A stretch of DNA of 64,000 nt from Paracyclopina nana (taxonomy: Eukaryota > Arthropoda > Copepoda > Cyclopoida > Cyclopettidae). The position numbers were made by a program, and so were the translations under genes. Of this stretch, positions 1 through 11,002 are shown one piece after another (position 1 is the first letter of the stretch; every line of letters starts with the position of its first letter). The notes beneath the pieces were generated by a model. It did no database searches, was not told where the DNA came from, and was given only the letters and a program-made list of their open reading frames with translations. The stretch is from assembly GCA_019096065.1 (NCBI GenBank), contig JAGUCH010000004.1, forward strand, positions 186,001-250,000, given 5' to 3'.

Positions 1-96
1 AACTTAAAAAGAAATGTATACTTTTAGAGACAATAGATTCGCCTTCTACTGAGGAGTCAGGTCGGACTGGCAGTTCAATAAAAAGTAACTCCTAAA

Positions 97-663
97 TTGA
101 AATCTAATATTCAAGAAACAAGTAACATCGCTACCTTTCAAGCTTCAATAACACCCTGGTGGGGCACACTCGGTCCAGGGACTCATCCTACCTTCTTTGC
201 CTCAAATGCTACAATGACCTGGACAGATGCTGTTGAGGTAAATTGCAATTCATTAATGGTAACATTTTCTAAAAATTGATCATTAACAAAAACGCAGTAC
301 TGCAAAGCTCAAGGCTACTTCATAGCTTTGGTAGACACTCCTGATGCTCAGCGCAAGGTCATTACATATTTGGGTAATGTGGATATTTTTGGTACCAAAA
401 CGCTTTGGATTGGACTCTCGGCCGAGGACAAAACTTTGGATTTCCGCTGGGTTAGTGGAAGCGTTCTTGGTTACAGGAATTGGTACCCTGGAGAGCCGAA
501 TACTGGCCATAGTTATTCCAACTGCGTCCTTATTGATGATACTTTTCACTTACCCAAATGGAGGAATGAGATATGCTTTCACCCGCATTCAGTATTGTGT
601 CAAAAAACGTTGAGTGAAAATAAACGCGACGAATTTAAGCTACCGCAATTATATGTCAAATGA
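97..663 (+). CDS. C-type lectin domain protein, 3' part
   Basis: This is the 3' portion of a secreted or surface carbohydrate-recognition protein. Two exons are visible: one ending at 237 (GTAAAT donor) and 298-663, joined in phase 0 across a 60-bp intron (acceptor ...CGCAG). The joined frame carries hallmarks of a CTLD: a Trp-rich start (ITPWWG), WIGL at about 408, W-x-P-G-EPN at about 482-500 (the EPN triplet typical of mannose-type sugar/Ca2+ binding), a Cys in SYSNC, then WRNEIC and a final VLCQ supplying the late cysteines. The second-loop motif is WRN rather than WND, so Ca2+ coordination may be changed. No ATG or signal peptide lies upstream in the window; 97 is only where the open frame can be followed back to, so the true 5' exons are outside or unseen. 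A basic tail of about 20 residues follows the CTLD. Confidence 0.8.
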
Positions 664-2500
664 AATTGACATTAAGTTTGCGCGCGCGCATGCTCAGTGT
701 GCGTGCCTTTCCATATAATACTTTCAGCTGATTTGTGCCAGAGCAGTAAATTGAGTAAAGAGTATAATAATCTCAGTTTGGCTAACAACAACAAGTACTA
801 ACAAAAAAAGAGCGTATGCGTTGGGCCACTTAAATGTAGCCTTATATCTTGCCTTAAGCAAGAAAATGTCCCCGCTTTTTCTTCTTCTGTCCCTCAAAAT
901 GATGAATGGATCTAAAAAAACTTGGATTACGATTCTAGAATTGAAAATATGAGCTCTAAAAAATTTGTTTTCTTTTTTGAATTTCCCACTAAAATTGATG
1001 TGCAGTCTTGTCAGAGTTATCTGTATGGTTTTTTACAACAATCGACTTTTTGTTTGGAAAAAAGCCAATTGCTTTGATTAACTGGGCTTAAAGAAACCAC
1101 ATCTGAAACACTGTTATCAACAAAATTCACGTGCGTGTCAGAGACTTATATAACAAGAGAAGTGCTACTGGGCGAGGCTTAAGGGGGTGCGTTTGCAGAT
1201 CTGCTGCGCGCTCCAAAAGAGACTACAATGGAATATTGGTCGCGGCTGCCTGAACTTGGGCCGGGGCAGACTTTTGGTTGCTAATAACTCCTAAATGAGT
1301 CCACTTAGCCAAAATATTCCTATTTTACAAGCTGTTCAATTTTGCTAGGGCTATCTTTTGTCTTTTATAAATATTTCCCCAACTATTAGGAATTAAAAGT
1401 TGTAAAACAGAGGTGCTAGTTGGCGTTTTCTTTTCTGGATCAATACAGCCCGCTGACTATTTTATTAGAACAGCTGACCCAAACGTTTTCAAAATCACTT
1501 GTAGCACTTGGCGCGCGCTCGCGTGCAGTGAGAATGCAAGAAGTAGCACTTCTCTTTCTATATAAGTCTCTGGTGCGTGTAAGCGCGCGTGGCAATTGCG
1601 AAAAAATAGTGCTTATGACTAAAAGTAAACAAAACGTTTTTTGGAATTGTTGGGAACAAAATGGCAAAGAAAGTGCTCATTTTGAGCTTGTAACAGCACA
1701 ATTGATTCAAGGAACAGATTGGTACCATTTTGAGTAAGATTCATGAAAGTCAAGGAATTTTGGATCATGAGTCACATCATATCCAGACCTGAGCATGATG
1801 GATCAAATCAGAAGAAATAGCCTTACTTTTTGTAGCTCTGCTCTTTGTGAGTTCAAAACAAAAAGTTCATCTGGTGTGGATTGAATAAAATGGCCAATTT
1901 TTCAGCAAATAAGCCATTACTTGTAATAAGTTGAGGAAACAAAATTTTCTGGTAATCATGATTGCCATGCTATAGTTGTTGTACTGGCATGGAAAAACTG
2001 GGAAAACGCAAGCCTTAAAGTAGCAATTTTGCAAATAGTTATTCCAAAAATTGGCTTTTCTGTAAACTTTATGACTATTTTCGGTTTTATCTGGCTACAC
2101 TGTAAAAAGTGAGAGAGGGGAGAAGAAAAAGTGGGAGTGGGAAAGCAGATATGGATCGTTTATTAAATGATTTTTAAAATTTTTCTTAACAAGAATGAGT
2201 TATGTCGGTGGGAAAAAAACTAAGATTTGTACCTGCACGAGCTTGAAATATGTGATTATGGTGCAAATCGATGAATTTTGAAGAATCATTTGTTCAATGG
2301 CAGCATCTCTGCTAGCATGTGCCTGCCCACCGCCAAATGGCAGGATAGGAAAGAAAGTTGTGAATTTAGTCTATTTCAGCAAAACTGAGCAAGCAGAACG
2401 GCGCACCCTCTCTATTAATTGCCCTGATTTGTGCATGACAGGCCGCAGCCACTCATGTCAGCTGCGTCATCAAATCTTCATGAAATAACAATCCTGCACA
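664..2500. other. intergenic; one hAT-type MITE, no convincing gene
   Basis: AT-rich spacer between the lectin and the ACOT9-like gene. The only structured feature is the TIR element at 1139-1572, listed separately. An open frame of 105 codons at 1420-1737 straddles the element's right end and has no recognisable domain. Confidence 0.6.
1139..1572. mobile_element. hAT-type MITE, family A (434 bp)
   Basis: Terminal inverted repeats start CAGAGACTTATATA at 1139 and end TATATAAGTCTCTG at 1572; the inverted match extends about 33 bp (AGAGAAGTGCTACT internally). The element is flanked by a perfect 8-bp direct repeat GTGCGTGT at 1131-1138 and 1573-1580. An 8-bp TSD with a CA...TG type TIR is the hAT superfamily pattern. 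No transposase frame is inside, so it is non-autonomous. A 59-bp relative lies at 56271-56329. Confidence 0.88.
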
Positions 2501-3931
2501 ATGGCATTCATAGCTAGAAATGCACTTAGGCTGCGATCTGTCAACAGTCCTCATTTCTTGAACTCACGTGGGATGATCATCATTCCGAGTGGGAGCTCAG
2601 AAATCGCCCCGAAAACGATGTCACAAGTCATCGAGGATTTGACAGCTTCTGTCATTGGGGGGCCAAGTACGTACAACCCGGATGAGTACAATCGTAGGCG
2701 ACAAGAGCTGATGAAGTACGTTCCATCAAGCCAAAATGAGCTCCCTGCCAGGAGGATGACGGACTCCTATGACTCTGCCATCATTCCATTGGGATCGGAC
2801 AAAATGATTCGAGACAGGTATTGACAGACCTAAGCTGAAAAACTTCATATCCGGAACATTTTTTTTTTTGCAGATATATGACTCATCTAGGCGGAGTTCG
2901 CATTGGACGCTTGCTCGAGGACATGGATATCTTTGCTGTCCACTTGGTGTTCAAGCATGTCAGCCTCCCAAATTTGCCCAAAGAAGTGAAGAATTTGCCA
3001 TTTTCCATCGTGACCGCTCTGGTGGACCGTATCTTTGTGCACGGCTCCTTGATCCCTTCTGAGGACATCAAGATCTCCGGCCATGTCACTTGGGTGGGCA
3101 AGTCGTCAGCAGAGTCCACACTTGTCCTTGAGCAAAAGCATGATGGACAATGGCAAAAAGTCACGGATGCACAATTTGTCCTGGTGGCAAGGGATCCCAT
3201 GAACACGCGCGGGGCAGTGCTCAACCCATTGATTGTGGAAACGCCCAAAGAAAAGGAGCTATTTCAAAAAGGCCAAAAAAATTGCATAGCTCGCAAAGAC
3301 ACTGCCAAAGATTCTCTGTTTAAAAATCCCCCCTCGGAGCACGAGAAAATGCTAATTCATGACTTCTTCATCAAGACCGTGGATCACACTGCGCTCAGCT
3401 TTAAGGCAAGGATCAAGCCCGATAACTCTGTGTGGATGGAGGACGCCAAATTGAAGAACTTGGTCATTTGTCAGCCAGAAAACCGGAACAGATTCAACAA
3501 GATTTTTGGAGGATTCACAATGAGACAAGCTTTTGAGTTGGCTTGGGCTAATGCCTACGTCTTTGCCAGAGAGAGGCCTTACATTTTATACATGGATGAC
3601 ATTAGTTTTGAAGCTCCAGTCGAAGTGGGATCCTTGCTCTACTTCAACTCACAAGTGAGACATTTTTAGTTCCCAGGATTGCAAAAATAATAGCTGCCAA
3701 TCTCTTTAGATATCCTTTGTGTACGATCAATACATTCAAGTCCGGGTATCAGCGGAGGTTCTCGATCCCCTGACTGGAGCACTGAGCATCACAAATGTGT
3801 TTCATTACACATTTGAAACAAGAAATCTGGACCACAAGCCAAAAATGATCATACCAAAGACTTATCATGAAGCGATGATGTATCTCAACTCAAGGAGACA
3901 TTTTCTACGATCGCTCGAACCACAAGCATAA
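2501..3931 (+). CDS. ACOT9: mitochondrial acyl-CoA thioesterase, ACOT9 type
   Basis: Hydrolyses acyl-CoA to free fatty acid and CoA; ACOT9 enzymes act in mitochondria on short- and long-chain acyl-CoAs (family knowledge). Exons 2501-2817, 2874-3654 and 3710-3931 join across 56- and 55-bp GT-AG introns to 439 residues, the same length as the mammalian enzyme. The start MAFIARNALRLRSVNS is basic and hydroxylated, as in a mitochondrial presequence. Two hot-dog domains are seen: the first begins about residue 105 (MTHLGGVRIGRLLEDMD) with VHGSLIPSEDIKISG, the second contains NRFNKIFGGFTMRQAFELA (typical HGG-like helix) and closes in exon 3 with YIQVRVSAEV and HYTFE. ATG 2501 is preceded by an upstream stop-containing leader, so the start is secure. 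Confidence 0.93.
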
Positions 3932-4601
3932 AATGCTACTGCTAATTTATTCAATATAGGTGTTCATAACCATCGGTGTTTTATGAAACTATTTCTGCAT
4001 GTTTTTGATAAAAACCATATTATTTAAAGGAGTATTAAAAAACCAAGTTCGATGTTTGCTCCCAGAGATAAATTACAACTTGCTTCTTACATGGCTACAA
4101 TCATGTTAGATAAAAAGCTAACTTTTACAACCAGGTATCTTGTGTTCCAACTTGTTAAATCTAGTGCAAACTTGGGATGCTTGTACTTGTTTCAATGAGC
4201 CCGACATGATATGATGTAGACTAGTTTAGGATAGAATCTAACATGACTAACACTGAGGCTTTTTACTAGTCACACTTTTTTAAAATAGCTAGGTTCTATA
4301 GCTCATTTATGGGTGAATTTTTACTTGAAATTTACATGGTGCACTAATGTAGCACAATCAAGGATATTTTTTTTTCAATTTTTTTGCAGGATTACGGGAG
4401 CTTGCTCTAATAAAGCACAGCCACTAGAAGCTAAAATGAGGAGAATCTGGCTCAGAACTAGACGAGAAATGATGAGAGATTACAACCACTTCATATATAC
4501 CTTAAAGGGCACCACATACAGTCAATTCTAAGGTAGTCGTGAAACGGAAAACAACATATTTTGAGGGAGACTTGAAACGGAGCAAGAGCATATAAAATAA
4601 C
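3932..4601. other. intergenic, nothing recognised
   Basis: AT-rich spacer between ACOT9 and the exchanger. A 72-codon open frame at 4313-4531 is unsupported. No clear repeat or RNA gene. Confidence 0.5.
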
Positions 4602-7600
4602 ATGAAAGCTTTAAGCCATTTCCTTTGGTGCATTGCTTTTCACTTGATAGCAAATAGTGAAAGTGCCTTAACCCCACCTGGCCACGTTGATCCTGGAGAC
4701 CCTCCAACGGGCATTCGATTTCGTCTTCAAAGCAGAGAAGTACCAATCAATTCTGGGGCTGGAGCAAAGGAAGAGCGAGGAAGCCATCAGACAAAAAGTC
4801 ATAGTGACATAGGAGTTCACGATAATGCTCATGGGGAAGAACACACAGAAGGGGAAGGTCACGGAGGCCATGGAGGTCATGGCAATGGCTATCAGGTGTT
4901 TCATCAAGACTTTGAACGAGTGTCTCAACCATTCATAATTGGAGTTTGGATTGTGGTGGCTTCAGTTGCAAAGATAGGTAAGAACTTATCACTAATAAAA
5001 GCATATTTAAGCAAAATGGTGCTTAAGTTAGAGCTCCACTTAAATGTCAAGTTCATTGAATGAACTATGCGGAAATTTAGCATGCATAACATAAATCTGG
5101 TTAATCCAGTTAGGTACATATCCATCACCCGATACAAAGAATATTCCAATTAGTGAGTAATTCACCGTTAAGGAGCCAAATTTTTCTTTTTTCAGCATTT
5201 CATATGACCCCTCACAAATTCCACAGCCATTTCCCTGAATCTGCATTACTCATTGTCATTGGAGTTTGCATCGGGTTAGTGATGTGGGAAGTCAGTGACT
5301 ATGAACCAGCCCCCACTCTCACCCCAAAAGTGTTCTTTTTGTTCCTTCTGCCTCCCATTATTTTCGACGCTGGATATTTCATGCCAAACAGACTGTTCTT
5401 TGACCATCTTGGTACAATTTTACTCATGGCTGTGATTGGAACAATTTGGAATGCAATGGCAATTGGCTTCTCGTTGTATGCTTGTGCTCAAGCTGGAGCA
5501 TTTGGAGACGATGTCAAGCCTGAGCTTCTAGAAATGCTACTATTTTCATCGCTGATCTCCGCAGTAGATCCGGTTGCAGTTTTGGCAGTTTTCGAGGAAA
5601 TCCATGTGGATGAAATCCTGTACATTGTGGTATTTGGAGAATCGCTGCTTAATGATGCTGTTACAGTGGTAACTACGACAGATTTCATTGTTCTAAACAC
5701 TAACGAGCTACAGAATGCCTTTGCACAGGTTTTGTATTCCATGTTTGAGTCTTACGCTGAGATTGGCCAAGAAAGCCTTGTGTATTCTGATGTGCTGAAG
5801 GGCTTTGCTAGTTTCACACTTATCGCATGTGGTGGTACCCTCATTGGAATACTGTGGGGATATGTGATTGGCTTGGTTACCAGATTCACCCATCATATTC
5901 CCATGCTGGAGCCGTTGCTCTGCTACATCATGGCTTACCTAGCCTTCTTAAACGCAGAAATATTTCATTTGTCTGGAATTATGGCGTAAGTTGAAATAAT
6001 CCAACCTTCAACTAACTTCTGAGAGACCTTCTCTAACTGCAGCATCACATTTTGTGGGATCACAATGAAAAACTATGTGGATAGAAACATCACAAAAAAG
6101 TCAATGACAACACTAAGATATGTGACAAAAATGATGAGCTCTAGTGCTGAGACAATCATTTTCATTTTCTTGGGAACTGCAACAGTGGCTGATATCCATG
6201 ATTGGAACTGGACTTTTGTCATACTAACTGTCATTTTCTGTTCTTGCTATAGGTGCATTGGTAATTCCTACTCTACTTACAATGAGTCAACGGATTTCAA
6301 ATCAATGACTTTCATTTTTTATTCTAGGAGTGATTGCGCAATCTTTCTTGGCCAATAGGTTCAGAGTTCACAAATTGACAGCTGTTGACCAGTTTGTGAT
6401 GTCCTACGGAGGCTTGAGAGGAGGGGTGGCTTTTGCCCTGTGCCTACTGGTTAATCCATCAGTAAGAAACTTAAGATAAACAAACAGCTACAAGTCAAGT
6501 TACAAATTGATTGCAGACAGCTCCTCATGCTAAAATGTTTGTCACTGCCACAATTGCTATGGTATATTGGACAGTGATCCTGCAAGGTATAACAATCAAG
6601 CCTTTGGTAAAATGGTTGAAAGTGAAAACTGAAGGAGAAAAACAACCCTCAATGAATGGCAGAATTGTTGGCAGATTCATAGATAACCTTATGAGTGGCT
6701 ACGGTGGCATTCTCGGTGATATGGGTCACTTACGTATACGAAATTTCTATAAGAGAATCGATGACAAAATCTTCAAGCCTATCTTACTGAGAGAAAACCA
6801 TGATAGAGACCACAAGATCTTTGAGACCTTTGATACAATAACAGAACAGGAAGCAATGGAGTTCTTGAAAAGAAATCCAAACCAATTTGCCGGGTTGGTA
6901 GGATCCAAAACCATGGCTGATCTAACAGCTGACAGAGATAACAGAATGACTGACGCCAACAAAAATATTGAGTCGACAATTCATGCTGAAAAACCACCGT
7001 TAAAGCATATGGATGAGATAAACATGCACAATTTATTAGAGGACAATATGTTGCCTCCAGATGCAGTCAGGGTAAGAATATCAAATATGTTTCAAGCCAA
7101 AGTTCCTAATCGTATTAAACAACAGGGAAGGAGAAAGTCCTACAGCAGACATATTGTGGATGAGGATGAGATTGTCATGACTGAAGATGAAAATTACAAA
7201 GTGCAATTGAAGGTCAGGAATTTAGTGAGAGAAAGGAGGAATCAAAGAAGGAGAGAGAAGGTTCACAGAATTGGTAGCTCCAGCTCAAGATATGCCTTGA
7301 ATGTAACTTTAATTTCAAACACGAGTGAAAAAAGAAAAGCCAGCTTTGTGTTCAATTTAGGTTTTGCCAGTTGTGTACATCCATAAAGGAGAAAAAGTAC
7401 CGATGCTTCAACAGAAGCTGCACAATGAACTCGTGCTCGAAAATTTGACTCAAATCAAACACCAAATCCTGAAAGAAGGCTTGATTTCCTTTCCAAAAGG
7501 GACAAATAATCAGAACAGAGAAGAAGGCGCCGAGCCATGTGACTCGGGCACAGCAAAGAAACGCAAGAGTAAGTAGCTGCTCACATTTTTCTGCACCTTT

Positions 7601-7681
7601 AAAATTTCGACTCCTTTCATTTCAGACGGCCAACATAATCATGGATTTGGGTCTCAAGATGATGACCATGAGAATGAATAA
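4602..7681 (+). CDS. plasma-membrane Na+/H+ exchanger (SLC9A2/3-like, insect Nhe2 type)
   Basis: Electroneutral Na+/H+ antiporter. Eight exons give 835 residues: 4602-4977, 5196-5668, 5729-5985, 6043-6260, 6328-6461, 6517-7302, 7361-7568, 7626-7681. ATG 4602 starts a signal-peptide-like segment (MKALSHFLWCIAFHLIANSES), then a His/Gly-rich extracellular stretch (GHGGHGGHGNG). The CPA1 core follows: PESALLIVIG, LLPPIIFDAGYFMP, DPVAVLAVFEE, FGESLLNDAVTVVLYSMFE (TM5 signature with the ND transport pair), AYLAFLNAE, SSSAETIIFIFLG and MSYGGLRGGVAFAL. The tail is long, charged and cytosolic (KYSRH-like SYSRHIVDEDE, then KKRKNGQH). The 60-bp intron 5669-5728 has no stop and is a multiple of three, so retention would insert 20 residues into TM5. 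A short alternative intron around 7073-7125 is possible. AATAAA occurs at 7744. Confidence 0.9.
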
Positions 7682-8584
7682 GAAATTAGCCATTTAAAGC
7701 CGGATACTCAACCTACAAATCCGAGCTTCTATTTTTTAGCACTAATAAAAACCCTCTAAGCAACGAGTGAAGCCCCTGAATAAAGGAATATCCTTACCTT
7801 TCATGGTGAATCTAAGCAAGCGACACCAACACTAAGTCACCAACCAGATCGATCTTATTGCTGAGGTTGCATCGCGTAGGCCAGTACTACTGTACTTGTG
7901 TACGTGATCACTGTCACTGAAAGGTTGCGCGTTGCGATTTAACGGAAAAATTGCGGCGCAAACAGTGTTGCCAACGGTGGTCGGAAACGACCAATGTGGT
8001 CGTTTTTGAGTTAATTTAGTCGGAAAATTTTTTGGTGGTCGGTGGTCGCAAAAGTTGTCGTTTTCGAAAGTGCCAAAAAATACGAAAAAATAGCTTAATT
8101 TTGCCATTTTTTAAAAAAGTACAGAATTTTTTAGATCTGCATTGATGAATTTGACGTTGGCCACGAACTCAAATCCAAAAATTGGCAAAAATATTTGAAA
8201 ATAGCATGAAGACAAAAAAATTTTTTTTTACATGAGGGAACAGCCAGTTTGTGGAACAAAGCTCCGCCCATGAAGTGGCTATATTTTTATGCAAATATGT
8301 TTGGATTTTTTTGTTTTGGATCACTATTCAGGCCTCCAAACACAAAACAGAAAGCCAAAAAGCATATTTTGGGCCAAAAAATGCACCTTTTTTGCTGTTT
8401 TTTGGCTACTTGTCGCAAAATTGGTCGTTTTTGGATTCATCGAAAAATTGTGGTCGCAAAAGTGGCCGTTTTTGCGAAAAAAAGTGGTCGGAAGCCAAGA
8501 AATCCGTTGGCAACACTGCGCGCAAAATAACAACAAAAACAAACAAAACAAAACAAAACAACGTGCGTGTGAAAACAGAAAATA
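7682..8584. other. intergenic, mostly a hAT-type MITE
   Basis: Contains the polyadenylation region of the exchanger (AATAAA at 7744-7749) and the 556-bp TIR element 7963-8518, whose right end is only 66 bp from the UTP3 start codon, so it probably forms part of the UTP3 promoter. Confidence 0.6.
7963..8518. mobile_element. hAT-type MITE, family B (556 bp)
   Basis: TIRs CAGTGTTGCCAACGG (7963) and CCGTTGGCAACACTG (ends 8518). Flanks GGCGCAAA (7955-7962) and CGCGCAAA (8519-8526) are a 7/8 match, an aged 8-bp TSD. The interior is rich in GTGGTCG/CGACCA words. Open frames of 121-136 codons inside are on both strands and look like consequences of composition. A second copy lies at 29356-29924. Confidence 0.88.
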
Positions 8585-10158
8585 ATGGCCAAGAAAAGGA
8601 AATCGAAGGGAGGTAAGAAACCACTGAAGAATGATGGCGTGTACCGTGAGTCCAACGAGTTCCATGACGGATTGGAGCTGGAAGAAGGTGCTGACACTTT
8701 TGAGGCCGGCCAAGATGCGGCCATCATGAACCAAATGGCCAAAATCCAGGGCCGAAATCGGCTCAAAGACAATTCTGGAGGGATCGAAGAATTGTACGCC
8801 TTGTCAGGTAAGTTGGTCATATTCGAAAAGTCCTCCACATGCCAACTTATGCTGGTTTCCAGGAGATTCCGACTCCGATTCGGAAGTGAAGAATGATGAC
8901 ATTGAGGACCAGGATGATGACAACGAGGATGACATTCGCGCTTGGGGCGGGAAAAAGAAGCATTTCTACGGGGGAAATCCGAACGAAAAGTTCTTTAGCA
9001 AAAGTGGAGCCAAAGACAAAAATGATGACCTGGACGAGGACGAGGCCGAGGAGGCTGAGAGCAAAGCCTTGCAAAAGAAGCAGCTGGAGAATCTGGACGA
9101 GGAGGACTTTTTTGACACCTTTGCTCCAGACTTGCAGCACAAGCAGAAACCTGCTTCCAAAGAGTCTTCTGATGATGCCAAGGTCGCTCTGGACGTGAAG
9201 CAGTTGAGCAAAAAGGAGCAAATTGCTCTGTTCCAAAGGGAGTCTCCAGAGTTCCAGCCCATCTTGGCCGACTTCTTTGGCAAGATGGCCGAAATCAAGG
9301 ACAGACTCCAGCCCATTTTGAATTGGTGCGAAGAAGGCCTGATTCCCAATGCTGGACCTGCCATCGACTATGTCAAGACCAAGCACTCGCTTTCCCTCAA
9401 GTATGTCATTCTTGAGTTTTTCTTAGAGTATTGAGACTGATTTAGGTTCTATTCCAGCTATTGTGTGAACATCTTGGCCTATGTGATGTTCAAGACAAAG
9501 AATGCCAGCCTGAAGTTGCATCCCCTGACAAGAAGACTGGTCCAGTTCAAGCAAATGCTGGAGAAACTCACTCCTTTGGAAGAAACAATGAATGAGCTCA
9601 TTGACAGCCTCCTCAAGCATGGGCCAACCTCCATCCCCAAGCCTGAACAGAAAAGGTGATCTTATCAGGATTTTCTTTAAATAGCCTTTAATATGTCTTT
9701 AATTCAGGGAGAAGTCTGCGAAGAAGCGACTCAACATTCTTGCTGCAAAGCCAGCCAAGGAAGCTTCCAAAAGTGAGGACTTTACCTATGATGAGAAAAT
9801 GGCTTTGGAAGTGTACAATGCCATAAGGAGCAAGCGGTCCAAAGTCATGGAATCTGCTGACGATGATGAGGAAGAAGATGAGGAAATGCTTGAGGAACAA
9901 CCTAAGCAAAATGTCAATGCTGAGGATGAAGAAGAAGAGCGAAGAGCAATCACGTACCAGATTGCCAAGAACAAGGGATTGCAGCCTAAGCGCAGCAAGC
10001 TGCAGAGGAATCCTCGAGTCAAGCATCGACACAAGTTCGAAAAGGCCAAAGTCCGAAGGAAAGGCCAAGTTCGCGAAGTGAGGAAAGAGCTCAAGCGATA
10101 CGGGGGAGAAGTGTCTGGAATCAATGCCAGAGTCAAAAAAGGAATAAAGCTTGCCTAG
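8585..10158 (+). CDS. UTP3: small-subunit processome protein UTP3/SAS10
   Basis: Nucleolar component of the U3 snoRNP/SSU processome needed for 18S rRNA maturation. Exons 8585-8807, 8863-9400, 9458-9655, 9708-10158 join across 52-57-bp introns to 469 residues (human 479). Order: basic MAKKRKSKGGKK start; very acidic stretch; RAWGGKKKHFYGG; Sas10/Utp3/C1D domain (SPEFQPILADFFGKMAEIKD ... LNYCVNILAYVMFK); acidic linker; and the conserved Sas10 C-terminal domain, with RAITYQIAKNKGL, RNPRVKHRHKFEKAKVRRKG and RYGGEVSGINARVKKGIKL. Its 3' end is convergent with WDR61. Two decayed copies of this 3' end follow downstream. Confidence 0.95.
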
Positions 10159-10200
10159 ATTTTCATATCTAATGAAGACTACAAAAGTTTTTATAGGATA

Positions 10201-10296
10201 CTGTAATAGGATTTCCTTGTGTTGTAATTCAGTTTACCAATCCGACTCAGCTCTTTTATCTCACAGTTCTTTCTAAGCAATATAGGGGATATTAAA
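10201..10296 (-). repeat. solo end of the TIR element family E
   Basis: Starts CTGTAATAGGATTTCC and runs through AATCCGACTCAGCTC, the reverse complement of the right end of the complete element at 32891-33452. Similar solo ends are seen at about 10722-10757, 43975-44020 and 62247-62330. Confidence 0.65.
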
Positions 10297-10307
10297 CATT
10301 TAATTGC

Positions 10308-10600
10308 GGAAATGCTTGAGGTAGAACCTAAGCAAAATGTCAATGCTGAGGATGATGAAGAAGAGTGAAGAGCAATCACGTACCAGATTGCCAAGAACAA
10401 GGGATTGCAGCCTAAGCGCAGCATGCTGCTGAGGAATCCTAGAGTCAAGCATCGACACAAGTTCGAAAAGGCCAAAGTCCGAAGGAAAGGCCAAGTTCGC
10501 AAAGTGAGGAAATAGCTCAAGCGATACGGGGGAGAAGTGTCTGGAATCAATGCCAGAGTAAAAAAAGGAATAAAGCTCGCCTAGATTTTCATTTCTTATG
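10308..10600 (+). pseudogene. decayed tandem copy of the UTP3 3' end
   Basis: About 290 bp matching UTP3 9880-10190 at roughly 95 percent by eye, including the stop codon and the following 3' UTR (ATTTTCAT..TATGAAGACTAC). The copy carries in-frame TGA (GAAGAGTGAAGAGC) and TAG (AGGAAATAGCTC) where UTP3 has sense codons, so it is not coding. It has no promoter or start. A third fragment, about 36 bp, matches the IAKNKGLQP segment at 10757-10790. Confidence 0.88.
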
Positions 10601-11002
10601 AAGACTACATAAGTTTTAAAAGCTTCTGGCACTCTTCCCTTCTTTGGATTTTTCCAAGTTGTCTTCTTCAATAGCCCTCTCGCTTCATTTGCCAGATCTA
10701 ACTTTGATAATTTCATATGCCATAATACGATTTCCTCGAGTTTTAATTCAGTTTAACCAGATTGCCAAGAACAAGGGATTGCAGCCTAATCCTACTTTTT
10801 CGTTTCGAGACGAATGCTTTAAAATTGCAGCACCATCTATGAACATAAATGTCTTTGATTATGCCTTTTATCATTGTTCCAATCTTGGCTGTGCCAATTG
10901 TTAAAAATGTGCCTATTTCCAGCATACCTTTTTTGTCTTTGTAGCCAAAACATATAAAAAGAGGCGATTTGGATAATTTTTTGTTTGTTATCAATACACT
11001 TA

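Larger units (their letters stand above)
10159..11002. other. convergent intergenic with UTP3 3'-end duplicates and TIR solo ends
   Basis: Between the UTP3 stop and the WDR61 stop. It holds a solo element end at 10201-10296, a UTP3 tail copy at about 10308-10600, a second solo end at about 10722-10757, and a 36-bp third UTP3 fragment (about 10757-10790). These are listed separately. Confidence 0.6.

Noticed and set aside
1420..1737. 105-codon open frame
   Set aside because: Starts without an ATG inside a MITE and crosses its boundary; no recognisable domain.
8249..8734. Open frames of 90-136 codons at the UTP3 promoter
   Set aside because: They lie in or overlap the MITE 7963-8518 and the UTP3 exon on the wrong strand; no domain.
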